Origin: Mantis religiosa
Lineage: Eukaryota > Arthropoda > Insecta > Mantodea > Mantidae
Assembly: GCA_030765055.1 (NCBI GenBank)
Contig: CM060953.1
Span: 179,096,709-179,160,708, forward strand
Direction of reading: 5' to 3'
DNA: 64,000 nucleotides
Shown: positions 44,371 through 54,103 of the stretch, piece by piece
How positions within the stretch are numbered: position 1 is the first letter of the stretch
How the letters are laid out: each line of letters opens with the position of its first letter
The notes under the pieces: generated by a model
The model's database searches: none
Told to the model about the DNA's origin: nothing
The model's input: the letters and a program-made list of their open reading frames with translations, nothing else
Program-made: the position numbers and the translations under genes

Positions 44371-44880
44371 AGTGCGATCCATATAAATCTGAACCATTTC
44401 AATAGGCCATAACTTTTGAACAAATAATAGGACACAAGTGCAACTTTGGGAGAATATAATACACAATTGGGAGATTACATTATACTATTTACATCTCAGA
44501 GAAAATGTAGGAAGTGTGCTCCACCAGCATCTATACATGTTTGTACTCGTCTCACCATATTCTCTGAAGTTTTACGGAGAGTATCATCGTCAATGTTACT
44601 TATTTCGGTTCGAATAGATTCCTTGAGAACATCAATTGTTCATGACCTATTCTTGTACACTCTATTTTTAGATACCTTCACAAGAAAAATTCCGGTGAGG
44701 AGAGGTTAGGTCAGGGGATCTGTGGGACCACAGACCTTTTGAGATCATTCGACTATCAAAGAAACTGATTAAACGTTGCATAGTGTCGTTAGATGTATGG
44801 CACGTTGCTCCATCTTGCTGGAAATATCCTGCTCTCAATTCGATATCATCTCTGTAAAACTTCAGACATATAGGTCCGGT
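44371..44880 (-). pseudogene. IS630/Tc1-like transposase C-terminal fragment, second copy
   Basis: Minus-strand frames give LKFYRDDIELRAGYFQQDGA with TCHTSN (catalytic QQDGATCHT block) and then FFDSRMISKGLWSHRSPDLT. The reading is broken after SPDLTSP near 44700. Colinear with 39815-40286 but without the fold-back. It ends abruptly near 44875, so the 5' part of the gene is missing. Confidence 0.8.
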
Positions 44881-46820
44881 GCCCACTCAACATCGCTTAC
44901 GATAGATACTGCCCACCAACGCAGAGTAAGTCCCTGAAAGGAATGCTCCCCCTTACACAGTGGGATAAGGACAGCGAATGTGTGTGACAGGGGACTCATG
45001 CTACACAAGGAGCAGAACCGTTTGAACAGCATGCCCCCTATTCACTGTGTACACTAAAACCGAGAAGATTCGTAACTGAACTGACATGGATTGTCATAGA
45101 ACTAACCAGGGAGGGTGTGGGAGCCTTTTTCAACCCCCATACGTATCATCCCCCAAAGACATTCTTTCCTGTGGTATACTGTGAGCGGTCTTGGTCACGA
45201 AAGCCAACGTTCCGGCTGGGGGATGCCGAGATGCTGACCACATCTCGTCCCCGTATCGGTTGGATGATCGCCCAACTCTACGTTGCGTACGTGGGCGTGA
45301 GGCCAGCAGTCGGGTTGGCAGGCCTTGGCCCTCTATGGGCTTTCGCGCCACCTGTTTAATTTTAATAAGCCTACATGTGTTTCTAAAAAACATCCTTTCT
45401 TTTTTCTGTAAGTACTTCGAACGTGAAAGCATTATTAATACATGATCTTATTGTTGTAAATCCAATCTGATTTTATTGAATTATTGCTTTGTTATATTCC
45501 ATTATTTGTTGATTCAACTTAAAATTGATATTTCAAAAGAGCCAATACATTAGTTAAGCTTTTTTTTCATACATATTAGTGTTGGTGTGAAAGCTTAAGA
45601 TTATGTTTAGCTTTTTATAAATTCAATTTTGACACTTTAGTGTCCCCTTAATTCCATTAGGATAGACAGGTAAAATTCTTGTTTACGGTTGGTAGCAATG
45701 GATGAGCAGTCACAACTTTATGGGCTTCACGACTGTAGCTTGCTGGTGGGAGATCAGGAAATGGCCTTTTGCTTAATAGGAAGTTTTAAATGTTGCTGGT
45801 AATTGCATTTTAGGTTCCCTCGCAACTAATGTCATTTGCATGTTTCAAGCAGGAAAGTAAGTGTAATGGATGCTGGAATAGCGAACTTATTTTCGCTTCT
45901 TCCGTCTCTTTTTCCTTTTCTGTTTTTGTCTTTCCCTTGATAGAAGTTAAGAGAGTAGTTTTGCAAACTCAATACAGAGCAAAGAGGGCATTATAAACTC
46001 ATGTTAAAAAAAATTAAAAGTCACAGGTCACCGATAAAAAGCAAGACGGTGCATGGAGAAACATGAGCAGTTTGTCACCCGAAATATATTTTTGACGTGG
46101 CACTTTTAGATGGATTGCTTTGAAAGCACAGCAGTATACGTCAATCTTAAACGACAGCCACGTGGCTGCAGCACTTGGCCGAAGAGGTAAAATGGGAAAC
46201 GCTAAGTGGCTTCTGAAGTACCTATCACATAATTTATCCTGAACGAGAAATTGACTCGGAGCAGGCCTCACCTTGCGGTGATATTTGCAACTCAGTCTGA
46301 CGTCATTTGTCATTTATGACGCTATACATATCTTGTGTTGCGTATAGTTTTCAAGGTGCGTACTGTAGAATTAACGTGTGTTTTGCTCGAACTGAGTCAT
46401 CAAGGGAACTAGTTAGGTCACCATACCTTATAAACAAATCCACAATTTTGAGATTGTTATATTTGGTCCCTTTAAGGAAAAGGAAGCAGCAATCGCCAAC
46501 GATCTAACAGAATAGAACTAAATGACAAGCTTGCCATAATAAAAACTTGGAATCAAGAAACGGAAAGCACCTAACATGTCTTATATTGCTCTATAGTCCC
46601 AAAGGCCTTAACGCTCACAAGCATTACTGTTTATATCACGCCGCCAACAAACACGTGTTCACGTTCTGCCGTCAGCTGTTTACGTCTGACTTTATCACAA
46701 CCTAACATCTTTCACTGCAGCAGTGTAGGGTTAGAAAAGCACTTTGGCACATATTTACTAAATAAACTAAACCAGCAAATTAATGGAGCTTCTAAAGAAA
46801 AGTAACATAATATAATTTTG
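44881..46820. other. About 1.9 kb without a recognised gene; GC-rich block 45120-45360
   Basis: 45120-45360 is distinctly GC-rich, with overlapping ORFs of 80 to 100 codons on both strands, but I recognise no protein family. A CRE octamer TGACGTCA occurs at 46298-46305. The rest is AT-rich. Confidence 0.4.
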
Positions 46821-46933
46821 TGAGTAAAAACTTACTAAAGCAAGTACCTCATCTGGTAGAAGGATCATTGTTTAAAAATAAATTATGCACTTAAAAACTA
46901 ATAGTACCTTTAACAAAATCATCCATTTGCCCT

Positions 46934-47158
46934 GCCCGCCTCGGTAGCGTAGATGGTAGCGTGTATGCCTCACGTTCAAGAGGTCCCGATTTCGAATCTC
47001 GGTTAGGGTGAGTAACCTGGATAAGGGTTTTTCCGGGGTTTTCCTTTATCCTTCGAGGCGAATGTCGGGTAACTGTAAGCTCCATGGACCCTGGACTCAT
47101 ATGAGCATCATATCACCCAATTCATTCACCGTATGACAACGTTTGAGGACGTAAATTA

Positions 47159-47193
<35 letters not shown>
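46934..47193 (+). repeat. SINE-A copy 7 with poly(A) tail and TSD
   Basis: Complete SINE-A starting GCCCGCCTCGGTAGCG, with a tail of about 33 As (47161-47193). A perfect 10-bp duplication, CATTTGCCCT, flanks it at 46924-46933 and 47194-47203. The long uniform tail suggests a recent insertion. It lies only 17 bp from the palindromic element at 47211. Confidence 0.95.
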
Positions 47194-47194
<1 letters not shown>

Positions 47195-47261
47195 ATTTGC
47201 CCTAAAATACTGTCACCGATGACAATGTTGTGCTGCCGCGATAAACCGCAACCGGGCACGT

Positions 47262-47348
47262 GGGTCCAGAGGTCGAGAACCACTGCATACCAGCAAGCGT
47301 GTCCAGGGAATCGTCAATCGGGGGTAAGGGGGAGCAGTTCTTCCTGGT
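47262..47348 (-). pseudogene. Gypsy-type reverse-transcriptase piece, minus strand
   Basis: The minus-strand reading is NCSPLPPIDDSLDTLAGMQW followed by FST. This is the Ty3/gypsy RT segment after the DYRKLN motif (FPLPRIDD-LD-L-GA-WFS). It forms the inner part of the left inverted repeat. Confidence 0.75.
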
Positions 47349-47488
47349 GTCCCGTAGGGGAGTGGATCCGTCCACTTCAGCGGTCGTGGTGCGGGCGCTG
47401 CGGATCCTTAGCACTCGTGGTACCTCTGACGTTACGAGAGGAACCTCGGGCCGTACATTCAGCCTCTCCCGAAGGGGAGTTGTACGGA

Positions 47489-47815
47489 TTGGGTTGGACT
47501 CGATGGGGAAGTGTTTTCCTGGCACCCGCGAGAGATCGGGTACCTCCGGAGTAGCATAGGGTAGACTAAAAAGTCCCGAATACTAGTCTGCAGAGCTAGT
47601 AGAAGGTGTGCTAGATCACCAGGCGGTCCCACCGCGGTTATATCGGTAGTCTTCCCTGCGGGGTTGACGCGCGTAAGTGGCGTATCCACTTCTACCCATT
47701 TTGAGATGGGGGGGGGGGCTTTTTAGACTCAAGGTATTCCCCTAATGGAAAGAGCCCCGGGGTCTTCCGTCGCTCCCGGGTTGATAGAGGCCGGGGTGTT
47801 CGGTCTTTCGGGTAG
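47489..47815 (+). repeat. Family C copy inside the composite element
   Basis: It shares with 8450-8832 the sequence TTGGACTCG, CTGCAGAGCTAGTAGAAGG, the GGGGTTGACGCGCG and AGTGGCGTATCCACTT blocks, the G-run and GGAAAGAGCCCCGGGG. It stops short of the family 3' end where gypsy RT sequence begins. Confidence 0.75.
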
Positions 47816-47992
47816 ACATCGTAGTAAAAGTCCTTCCTGGTACCAGCGTTCAGCTTCCTGTAGTCTACGCAGAAACGTACCTCGCCGTCCTTCTTTACCA
47901 AGACTACAGAGAAACACCAAGGGCCGTCAGACTCTTCGATCACTCCCCTGGATCTCATATCCTCCAGCATGTTCCGTAATGCCGCTTCTTTG
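47816..47992 (-). pseudogene. Gypsy-type RT fingers, minus strand
   Basis: The minus frame from about 47992 reads LRNMLEDMRSRGVIEESDGP, then WCFSVVLVKKDGEVRFC, VDYRKLNAGTRKD. This is the diagnostic start of Ty3/gypsy reverse transcriptase (GVI-S-SPW-SPVVLVKKKDG-RFCVDYRKLN). Past RKD the match ends. Confidence 0.85.
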
Positions 47993-48115
47993 GTAAAGAG
48001 GGCGGCGAGCTACGTTTCTGCGTGGAGTACAGGAAACTGAACGCTGTCACCAGGAAGGACTGATTCCCCTTACCCCGGACTGACGACACCCTGGACACGT
48101 TTGATGGTGCGCAGT
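47989..48115 (+). pseudogene. Gypsy-type RT piece, plus strand
   Basis: The plus strand reads GGELRFCVEYRKLNAVTRKD, a stop (TGA at about 48061), then FPLPRTDDTLDTFDGAQWFS. It is the inverted counterpart of the preceding RT piece, which it meets head to head at about 47990, and its second half is the right inverted repeat. Confidence 0.82.
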
Positions 48116-48340
48116 GGTTCTCGACCTCTGGACCCACGCGCCCAGCTGCGGCTTGTCGTGGCCGCAGAATGCCATGGGTGACAATACTAAATGGCATTTC
48201 AATTTTCTTTTTAGGAGTGTTTGGCATTCCTATTTGTTTAATTTCAGTTATCACATTAGAAATAGTGTTTACAGATATACCAGTTGCTTCTACGTCAGTT
48301 AAGTATTTCAAAGCCAGGGTGTCATGAAATTGAAAGAAAA

Positions 48341-49094
48341 AGTTAAACTAGTTTAATATAATAGCCTCCAAATCACTGTTTAGAGACTTTCCATTGTATG
48401 TTTCTGTGCAATACTCAGAGCAACTGAGTACCTCGCCATACTGACTCCACGGGAGAACACGCAATACTAATTGGACAAGTGGTAGTGCATCGCTTCACTG
48501 CAGTAAACAACACAATCGGGGAAGTACCATGCACCACGTGACAATAAATGGAGGTAAAATGTTTAAGCTTATGTTTAAATTAGGTATTTATTCACCCTTT
48601 TTGAGGTTTGTACGGCTATTTAAAATAACCATATTTCAATCGGGTAGTTTCATCAATTTAGTGCGTACCTAAGTAGCTCTGGCCTTTTGAAACACCGGGA
48701 TAGACTGAAGCGATACACTTGGTAATTTTGAACAAAGGCAAGTAATATAGTACCTACTGCCCAGTCAACATAGAGAACAAAGTCTCCCAATGTAATTGAG
48801 ATTTAACGTACGTACTTCAAAGAGTTGCCAATAGCGTCACCGAAATATAGAAGCATAGCCTAAAGCAGGTCCATCGTTCTGCGTTTCTGTAGAACTACTG
48901 GATCAAAAGCGGGATATAACAGCATATGGCCATGAACAAGAATGTTTTACACTTTCGTAATCCCTTTCAAATATCATGCGTTCATAAGACTTTCTCTCCC
49001 AATGATAAACGACAGTTATACTAGGATCCCGGGCTCATAATAAAAAAAAACCACACATATTTTTTTTTCTTTATTTCTCAACATATTTACAAAC
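48341..49094. other. No recognisable feature
   Basis: AT-rich sequence with no coding motif or repeat copy. Confidence 0.4.
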
Positions 49095-49095
49095 A

Positions 49096-49885
49096 CATCT
49101 GGCATTCTTGGACTTCAAGAAGGCATTTGACACTGTTAATAGGGAAAAGCTATGGAAAATTATGGAAAATAGTGGATATCCACAAAAATTAACTAAAGTA
49201 ATCAAAAATATGCATAGCAACTCCAAAATAATAATAAACACAGGAGTTCATAAAACCGAACCAATTTTAATTAATAGAGGCGTAAGACAAGGGCGCAGTG
49301 TATCACCTACTCTTCTTAATATATATGTAAATGACATCATCCAAAACTGGAAAAGTATTATTAAATCAGGAATAAAAATAAATAAGAACAGAGTTTTAAA
49401 TATTTTACTATATGCAGATGACGTGGTTTTAATACAAGAAACGGAGGATAAATTGTAATATGCACTACACCGCTTGAACCAACAGTATGATCTTAAAATA
49501 TCCATGGAAAAATCTAAGATAATGGCCTTTTGGGGAAAACAACATATAAGATCAACAATAATTTTAGACAACAAACCACTAGAACAGCTAAAAGAATTCA
49601 GCTATTTAGGATGTAATCTTAATTGTATTATGAAAACAGACAGAGATGTGAGCAAAAAGCTTGCAACATTTCAAATGATTTGTGGAACAGTGCATAGAAC
49701 GTTGAGAAATAAAACAAGAAGAGATACAAGATTAAAGTTGTACAAAACAATGGCAGTCCCTGCACTACTTTATGGAAGTGAGGCATGGGTACTCACGAAG
49801 AAAATGAAAAGCCAAATTCAAAGTGCAGAGATGAACTTTTTAAGGAGGTTGGATAGATTAAGGAATGAAGACATAAGAAAGGAAC
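49096..49885 (+). pseudogene. LINE reverse transcriptase, 5'- and 3'-truncated, one in-frame stop
   Basis: Motifs in order: AFLDFKKAFDTVNREKLWKI, GVRQGRSVSPTLLNIYVNDI, the catalytic LLYADDVVLI near 49410, an in-frame TAA at 49456-49458 (likely a CAA to TAA change), MEKSKIMAF, FSYLGCNLN, LYKTMAVPALLYGSEAWVLT and LDRLRNEDIRKEL. Apart from the one stop the frame is open for about 260 codons. It is a non-LTR RT of insect type; the clade is not assigned. It is cut off at about 49886, where Penelope-like RT begins in the same orientation. Confidence 0.85.
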
Positions 49886-49886
49886 T

Positions 49887-50578
49887 TTATTTTCAATGCA
49901 CATGTTTTTCAACAAATTTCAGGAGTAGCTATGGGTAGTCCTCTTTCACCCTTTCTTGCTGATCTATTTATGAGTTTTTTTTTAAATAGAAGTCACTAAA
50001 GCTTTTCCTTCAATTTTTAAGATATGGTATAGATACGTAGATGACATTTTTGCCATAGTTCCTGAGAGATATATAGATGAGGCTTTAAATATTCTAAATT
50101 CACAGGATAAAGCTATCAAGTTCACAATAGAAATTGAAAACAATGGTTACATCCCCTTTCTAGATCTAAAAATAATGAAAAACAACAATAAATTAAGTTT
50201 TGGCATCTATAGAAAGTCAACTCACACGGATAATTATATGAAAAATAAAAGTTTTATCCCTATGTCACACAAATTTGCTGTTTTTAATAGTTTGATTTAC
50301 AGACTGATAAACTTACCTCTAAACGAAGAAGAATTTAATGCGGAATATAAACATATTATAAACACTGCTTTAATTAACGGCTTTAATAAAGATTTTATAA
50401 TCAGAAGAATGGAAAAATTTAAATATAAAAAAATGTTAATGATGTTTCCACTCTTAAAAAAGTAAAAAAAAAAAAAAAAAAAAAAATATATTTTCAAAAA
50501 ATTTACTTATCATCCATGGGCAAATAAAAAGTTCCAAAACATTTTCAAAGAAGTGGGTATAATACTAGCACCTCATAA
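49887..50578 (+). pseudogene. PLE reverse transcriptase fragment
   Basis: It starts FIFNAHVFQQISGVAMGSPL and SPFLADLFM, followed by a frameshift in a T-run near 49975. The next open frame, from about 49986, has WYRYVDDIFAI (catalytic YVDD at 50034-50045), then IPFLDLKIMKNNNKLSFGIY and RKSTHTDNYM. A run of 23 As at 50464-50486 shifts the frame again. The connector resumes as KFTYHPWANKKFQNIFKEVG and IILAPHN up to the Tc1. All motifs fit Penelope-like RT rather than LINE RT. Confidence 0.88.
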
Positions 50579-50580
50579 TA

Positions 50581-52001
50581 CACTCCTGGAAATGGAAATA
50601 AGAACACATTGACGCCGGTGTGCCAGACCCACCATACTTGCTCCGGACACTGCGAGAGGGCTGTACAAGCAATGATCACATGCACGGCACAGCGGACACA
50701 CCAGGAACCGCGATGTTGGCAGTGGAATGGCGCTAGCTGCGCAGCGTTTGGGCACCGTCCCTGTCAGCGTCAGCCAGTTTGCTGTGGCATACGGAGCTCC
50801 ATCGCAGTCTTTAACACTGGTAGCATGCCGCGGCAGCGTGGACGTGAACCGTATGTGCAGTTGACGGACTTTGAGCGAGGGCTTGTAGTGGGCATGCGGG
50901 AGGCCGGGTGACGTACCGCCGAATTGCTCAACACGTGGGGCGTGAGGTCTCCACAGTACATCGATGTTGTCGCCATTGGTCGGCGGAAGGTGCACGTGCC
51001 CGTCGACCTGGGATAGGACCGCAGCGACGCACGGATGCACGCCAAGACCGTCGGATCCTACGCAGTGCCGCAGGGGACCGCACCGCCACTTCCCAGCAAT
51101 TAGGGACATCTGTTGTTCCTGGGGTATCGGCGAGGACCATTCGCAACCGTCTCCATGAAGCTGGGCTACGGTCCCGCGCACCGTTAGGCCATCTTCCGCT
51201 CACGCCCCAACATCGTGCAGCCCGCCTCCAGTGGTGTCGCGACAGGCGTGAATGGAGGGACGAATGGAGACGTGTCGTCTTCAGCGATGAGAGTCGCTTC
51301 TGCTTTGGTGCCAATGATGGTCGTATGCGTGTTTGGTGCCGTGTAGGTGAGCGCCACAATCAGGACTGCATACGACCGAGGCACACAGGGCCAACACCCG
51401 GCATCATGGTGTTGGGAGCTATCTCCTACACTGGCCGTACACCTCTGGTGATCGTCGAGGGGACACTGAATAGTGCACGCTACATCCAAACCGTCATCGA
51501 ACCCATCGTTCTACCATTCCTAGACCGGCAAGGGAACTTGCTGTTCCAGCAGGACAATGCACGTCCGCATGTATCCCGTGCCACCCAACGTGCTCTAGAA
51601 GGTGTAAGTCAACTACCCTGGCCCGCAAGATCTCCGGATCTGTCCCCCATTGAGCATGTTTGGGACTGGATAAAACGTCGTCTCACGCGGTCTGCACGTC
51701 CAGCACGAACGCTGGTCCAACTGAGGCGCCAGCTGCAAATGGTATGGCAAGCCGTTCCACAGGACTACATCCAGCATCTCTACGATCGTCTCCATGGGAG
51801 AATAACAGCCTGCATTGCTGCGAAAGGTGGACATACGCGGTACTAGTGCCAACATTGTGCATGTTCTGTTGCCTGTGTCTATGTGCCTATGATTCTGTCA
51901 GTGTGATCATGTGATGTATCTGACCCCAGGTATGTGTTAATAAAGTTTCCCCTTCCTGGGACAATGAATTCACGGTGTTCTTATTTCAATTTCCAGGAGT
52001 G
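50581..52001 (+). mobile_element. Tc1-family transposon, nearly intact, inserted in the PLE
   Basis: The left end CACTCCTGGAAATGGAAATA (50581) and the right end, inverted CACTCCTGGAAATTGAAATA (ends at 52001), form TIRs of about 27 bp with one mismatch. TA flanks both sides (50579-50580 and 52002-52003), the Tc1/mariner target signature. The 1,421-bp length and intact ends suggest a young insertion. Joining the flanks at TA restores a continuous PLE reading. Confidence 0.95.
50825..51846 (+). pseudogene. Tc1-type transposase, one frameshift from intact
   Basis: The protein opens at the ATG at 50825 (MPRQRGREPYVQLTDFERGL) and after 28 codons meets TGA at 50909. A one-base loss near 50907 is the simplest explanation, since the next frame continues at once with TYRRIAQHVGREV, the paired HTH. 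The rest (50908-51846, 312 codons) is open. Catalytic blocks: VVFSDESRFCFG, LLFQQDNARPH and WPARSPDLSPIEHVWDWIKR. The interval between the second D and the E is 32 residues by my count, not the usual Tc1 34. Total length of about 340 residues is normal for Tc1. Confidence 0.92.
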
Positions 52002-52003
52002 TA

Positions 52004-52389
52004 ATTACAGTATAAAGAATTTGCTACAGTTTTCTAAAAAAGACAAAATTTCAGACAACAAAAAATCTGTTATTTATCAAGTTAACTGTTTAGATTGCGA
52101 TAAGATCTATATTGGTAGGAGCAAGCGTAATTTAGAAACCAGAGCGAAAGAACATTTTAGAAATATTAAATATAGACAAACCGAGAAATCGGCAGTGACT
52201 GATCATTTTTGGTCATATAATCATGAAGTAAATCCAAAAGTTAAATTATTGAAACAATTGAAGGAACCGATAGATGTAATGGTTTGGGAGAAGATATTTA
52301 TTTTGAAAAATAAGGATCGCGTAATGAATTTTGATATCCCTCCTATAGACATCAATAAGTTTCTGTTGTCCCCGGTAGATGGCAGTTAG
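52004..52389 (+). pseudogene. PLE GIY-YIG endonuclease domain
   Basis: After the Tc1 insertion the frame runs NYSIKNLLQFSKKDKISDN, then SVIYQVNCLDCDKIYIGRSK and RNLETRAKEHF. This is a GIY-YIG nuclease core with the C-x2-C insert (CLDC) found in Penelope-like elements. Later parts are DVMVWEKIFILKNKDRVMNF and PPIDINKFL. The frame stays open to the TAG/TAA at about 52387. Function would be target nicking; this copy lacks an intact RT. Confidence 0.9.
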
Positions 52390-52426
52390 ATAAGGAACTA
52401 TTCTTCAAACTCCGGTAGTGGTCAAG

Positions 52427-52500
52427 GTCAGTCAGTCAGTCAGTCAGTCAGTCAGTCAGTCAGTCAGTCAGTCAGTCAGTCAGTCAGTCAGTCAGTCAGT
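52427..52500. repeat. (GTCA)n microsatellite, about 18.5 perfect units
   Basis: An uninterrupted tetranucleotide tract of 74 bp in the 3' region of the Penelope-like element. Perfect repeats suggest recent growth, so it may vary in length between individuals. Confidence 0.97.
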
Positions 52501-52779
52501 TAGTGGGTGAGTGTCAAGCTGAGTGGCTGAGGATAAAGCAGATGTTTGCTTTGAAACCGGTCCCAGGATTTAAATAAGATAAGTGAAGTTGTGTTACTAG
52601 TGTTTAGTTATTCTTGATAATACTGCCTAAGATTGCATTCCAATATCAGCGACAAAGAAAGAGAGATGTTGGTAGATCTAAAACGAGATGGAAGGAGCAA
52701 TTATTGTGAGACGGAACGGGCACTCCGCCCATGCCGTGAAGTGAAGAAGAAGATGATTTCTCAACATAATCTCCAGAAC

Positions 52780-53918
52780 GGCTAATACATTTGTCATATC
52801 TGTGTTGTAATTAAATCGTCTGTGTAGTGCGATTTACACTTGTCTTCAAATTAGCTGTTTACAGCATCAATGACTTCATCGTTTCTGTAAAATTTTGTTC
52901 CTCCAAGAAATGTTTTGAGGCTCGGGATCAGGTGGCAGTCACTGGGTGCTAGATCTCGATGTGCATGCAATTCGAACTTTAATTCGCACATTTTTCCCAC
53001 TGTAATGAGTAAACGATGGGCCGAAGCATTGTCGTGAAGTAATAGATATTTTCCTTTGACAAATGAGGTCTTTCTCGTTTTACCTCATCACTCAAATGTT
53101 GCAGTAAGCTTTCGTAGTGGTCACCAGTGATACTTTCACCCTTTTCCGAGTAATCAATAAAATTAATTCCCTCTGCATCCCAGAAAACACTCGCCATAAC
53201 GTTGTTAGCTGACAAAATGACTATCTTTTTGGAGTTGGTTCACCTGGCGCAATCCATTGTTAGACTGTCATTTACTTTCTGAAGTGCCAAGTTTCATCCA
53301 TGATAATAAACCCTCTCAAAAATTCATTGGGATATTTACGGTAGAGCTCAAAATTCCTAATATAAACAGTTTTTCTTTGCAAATTTTGGTCAGGTGTCAA
53401 CAAACGCCTCACCCATCCTGTACAGACCTTGTGAAAGTCCAAAACATTACTTAAAATATTACCTGCACCTTCTTTTGATATCTCATATCTGCTATCTCAA
53501 ATAAATTTAATCTGCGGTCTTCCAGTAATAAACGGTGAATTTTTTCAATGCTCTCTGGAGCTGTGACTTCCACATGACGTTCAGAGCGAGGCTCATCACT
53601 AGTACTCGTATGTCCCATTTTAAACTCTACAACCAACCTTTTAATCATTGTATATGAAGGGACAGAGCGAGGCTCATCACTAGTGCTCGTACGTCTCATT
53701 TTAAACTCTACAACAAACCTTTTAATCATTGTATATGAAGGGGCAGAGCGAGGCTCATCACTAGTGCTCGTACATTCCATTTTAAACTCTACAACCCACC
53801 TTTTAATCATTGTATATGAAGAGGAAAAGTATTTCAATGTATTGTCCATTTCTTCCTTGATTTGTTTAGACGTCAAGCCTTTCAAATGGAAGTACTTAAT
53901 CACTGTTCGTTTTTCCAA
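52780..53918 (-). pseudogene. Mariner transposase pseudogene with in-frame triplication
   Basis: The N-terminal frame 53918-53451 reads EKRTVIKYFHLKGLTSKQIK (helix-turn-helix) and then three tandem 27-residue units of the type SYTMIKRFVVEFKM with TSTSDEPRS. Next come ESIEKIHRLLLEDRRLNLFE and IADM. The catalytic part, 53215-52979, has MASVFWDAEGINFIDY and KRERPHLSKENI. The second aspartate block, HDNASAHR, is readable only after a frame change near 53040, and the third as RDLAPSDCHL near 52940. Frameshifts are certain and the triplication is additional damage. Confidence 0.82.
53585..53827 (-). repeat. Three tandem 81-bp units inside the transposase
   Basis: CTCATCACTAGT starts at 53592, 53673 and 53754, exactly 81 bp apart. 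Units differ at only a few bases. Since 81 is a multiple of three, the frame is maintained. Confidence 0.95.
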
Positions 53919-54103
53919 AATTTCACGAATTTTTTACACTTTTCTTGTTTAAAATGCTGTCGTTGAAAAGATAAACAAGCTATTGACGTATGACTATGGA
54001 TAAAAGTATTCTAAGGTTAAACTATATGTTGCTATCCGTTAAACTGGCCCAGTGGCGCCATCTCTATGTGAGGCCCAGAACTTATCAGCCGAACCTCGTA
54101 TAT

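Larger units (their letters stand above)
47211..48183. mobile_element. Palindromic LTR/gypsy-RT composite element with TIRs and TSD
   Basis: The left end TGTCACCGATGAC and the right end, inverted TGTCACCCATGGC, begin inverted repeats of about 138 bp (47211-47348 and 48046-48183). ATAC flanks both sides (47207-47210 and 48184-48187). The first 52 or so bases of each terminus match the start of the LTRs at 26186, 56469 and 62488. Next in each comes gypsy reverse transcriptase (ending WFST). The interior holds family C (47489-47815) and further inverted RT pieces. It thus has LTR-type ends and a 4-bp TSD but the symmetry of a TIR element. Confidence 0.8.
46820..48340 (-). pseudogene. Transposase N-terminal pseudogene split by two insertions
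   Basis: Minus-strand reading at 48311-48190 gives YLTDVEATGISVNTISNVIT (a helix-turn-helix) and PNTPKKKIEMPF. After the 47211-48183 element and the SINE-A at 46934-47193, it resumes as MDDFVKGTI (about 46936-46910) and VHNLFLNNDPSTR. The order HTH, KKK, DDF-K-I, L-F matches the related fragment at 60148-60468 (KVDNFTRDLIRGEIYRFYAK). The family is an insect IS630/Tc1-like transposase whose DDE part is not found here. Stops follow. Confidence 0.6.
49886..52570 (+). mobile_element. Penelope-like element (PLE), 5'-truncated, split by a Tc1
   Basis: RT motifs occur at 49890-50465 and a GIY-YIG endonuclease at 52040-52390, the domain pair that defines Penelope-like elements. The two parts are separated by the Tc1 element 50581-52001. 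Past the stop at 52387-52389 is a (GTCA)n tract and a TTTGAAACCGGTCCCAGGA segment, probably the 3' end near 52570. The 5' part of the RT is missing. Confidence 0.88.
52741..54103 (-). mobile_element. Mariner-family transposon, minus strand, decayed
   Basis: The 5' terminus on the minus strand lies near 54103: CGAGGTTCGGCTGATAAGTT, a mariner-like end. The opposite inverted repeat could not be identified near 52741, so the left limit is approximate. About 1.36 kb. Inside is a transposase pseudogene with a triplicated segment. Confidence 0.7.

Noticed and set aside
50928..51359. 143-codon minus-strand ORF
   Set aside because: It is a shadow of the GC-rich Tc1 transposase on the plus strand.
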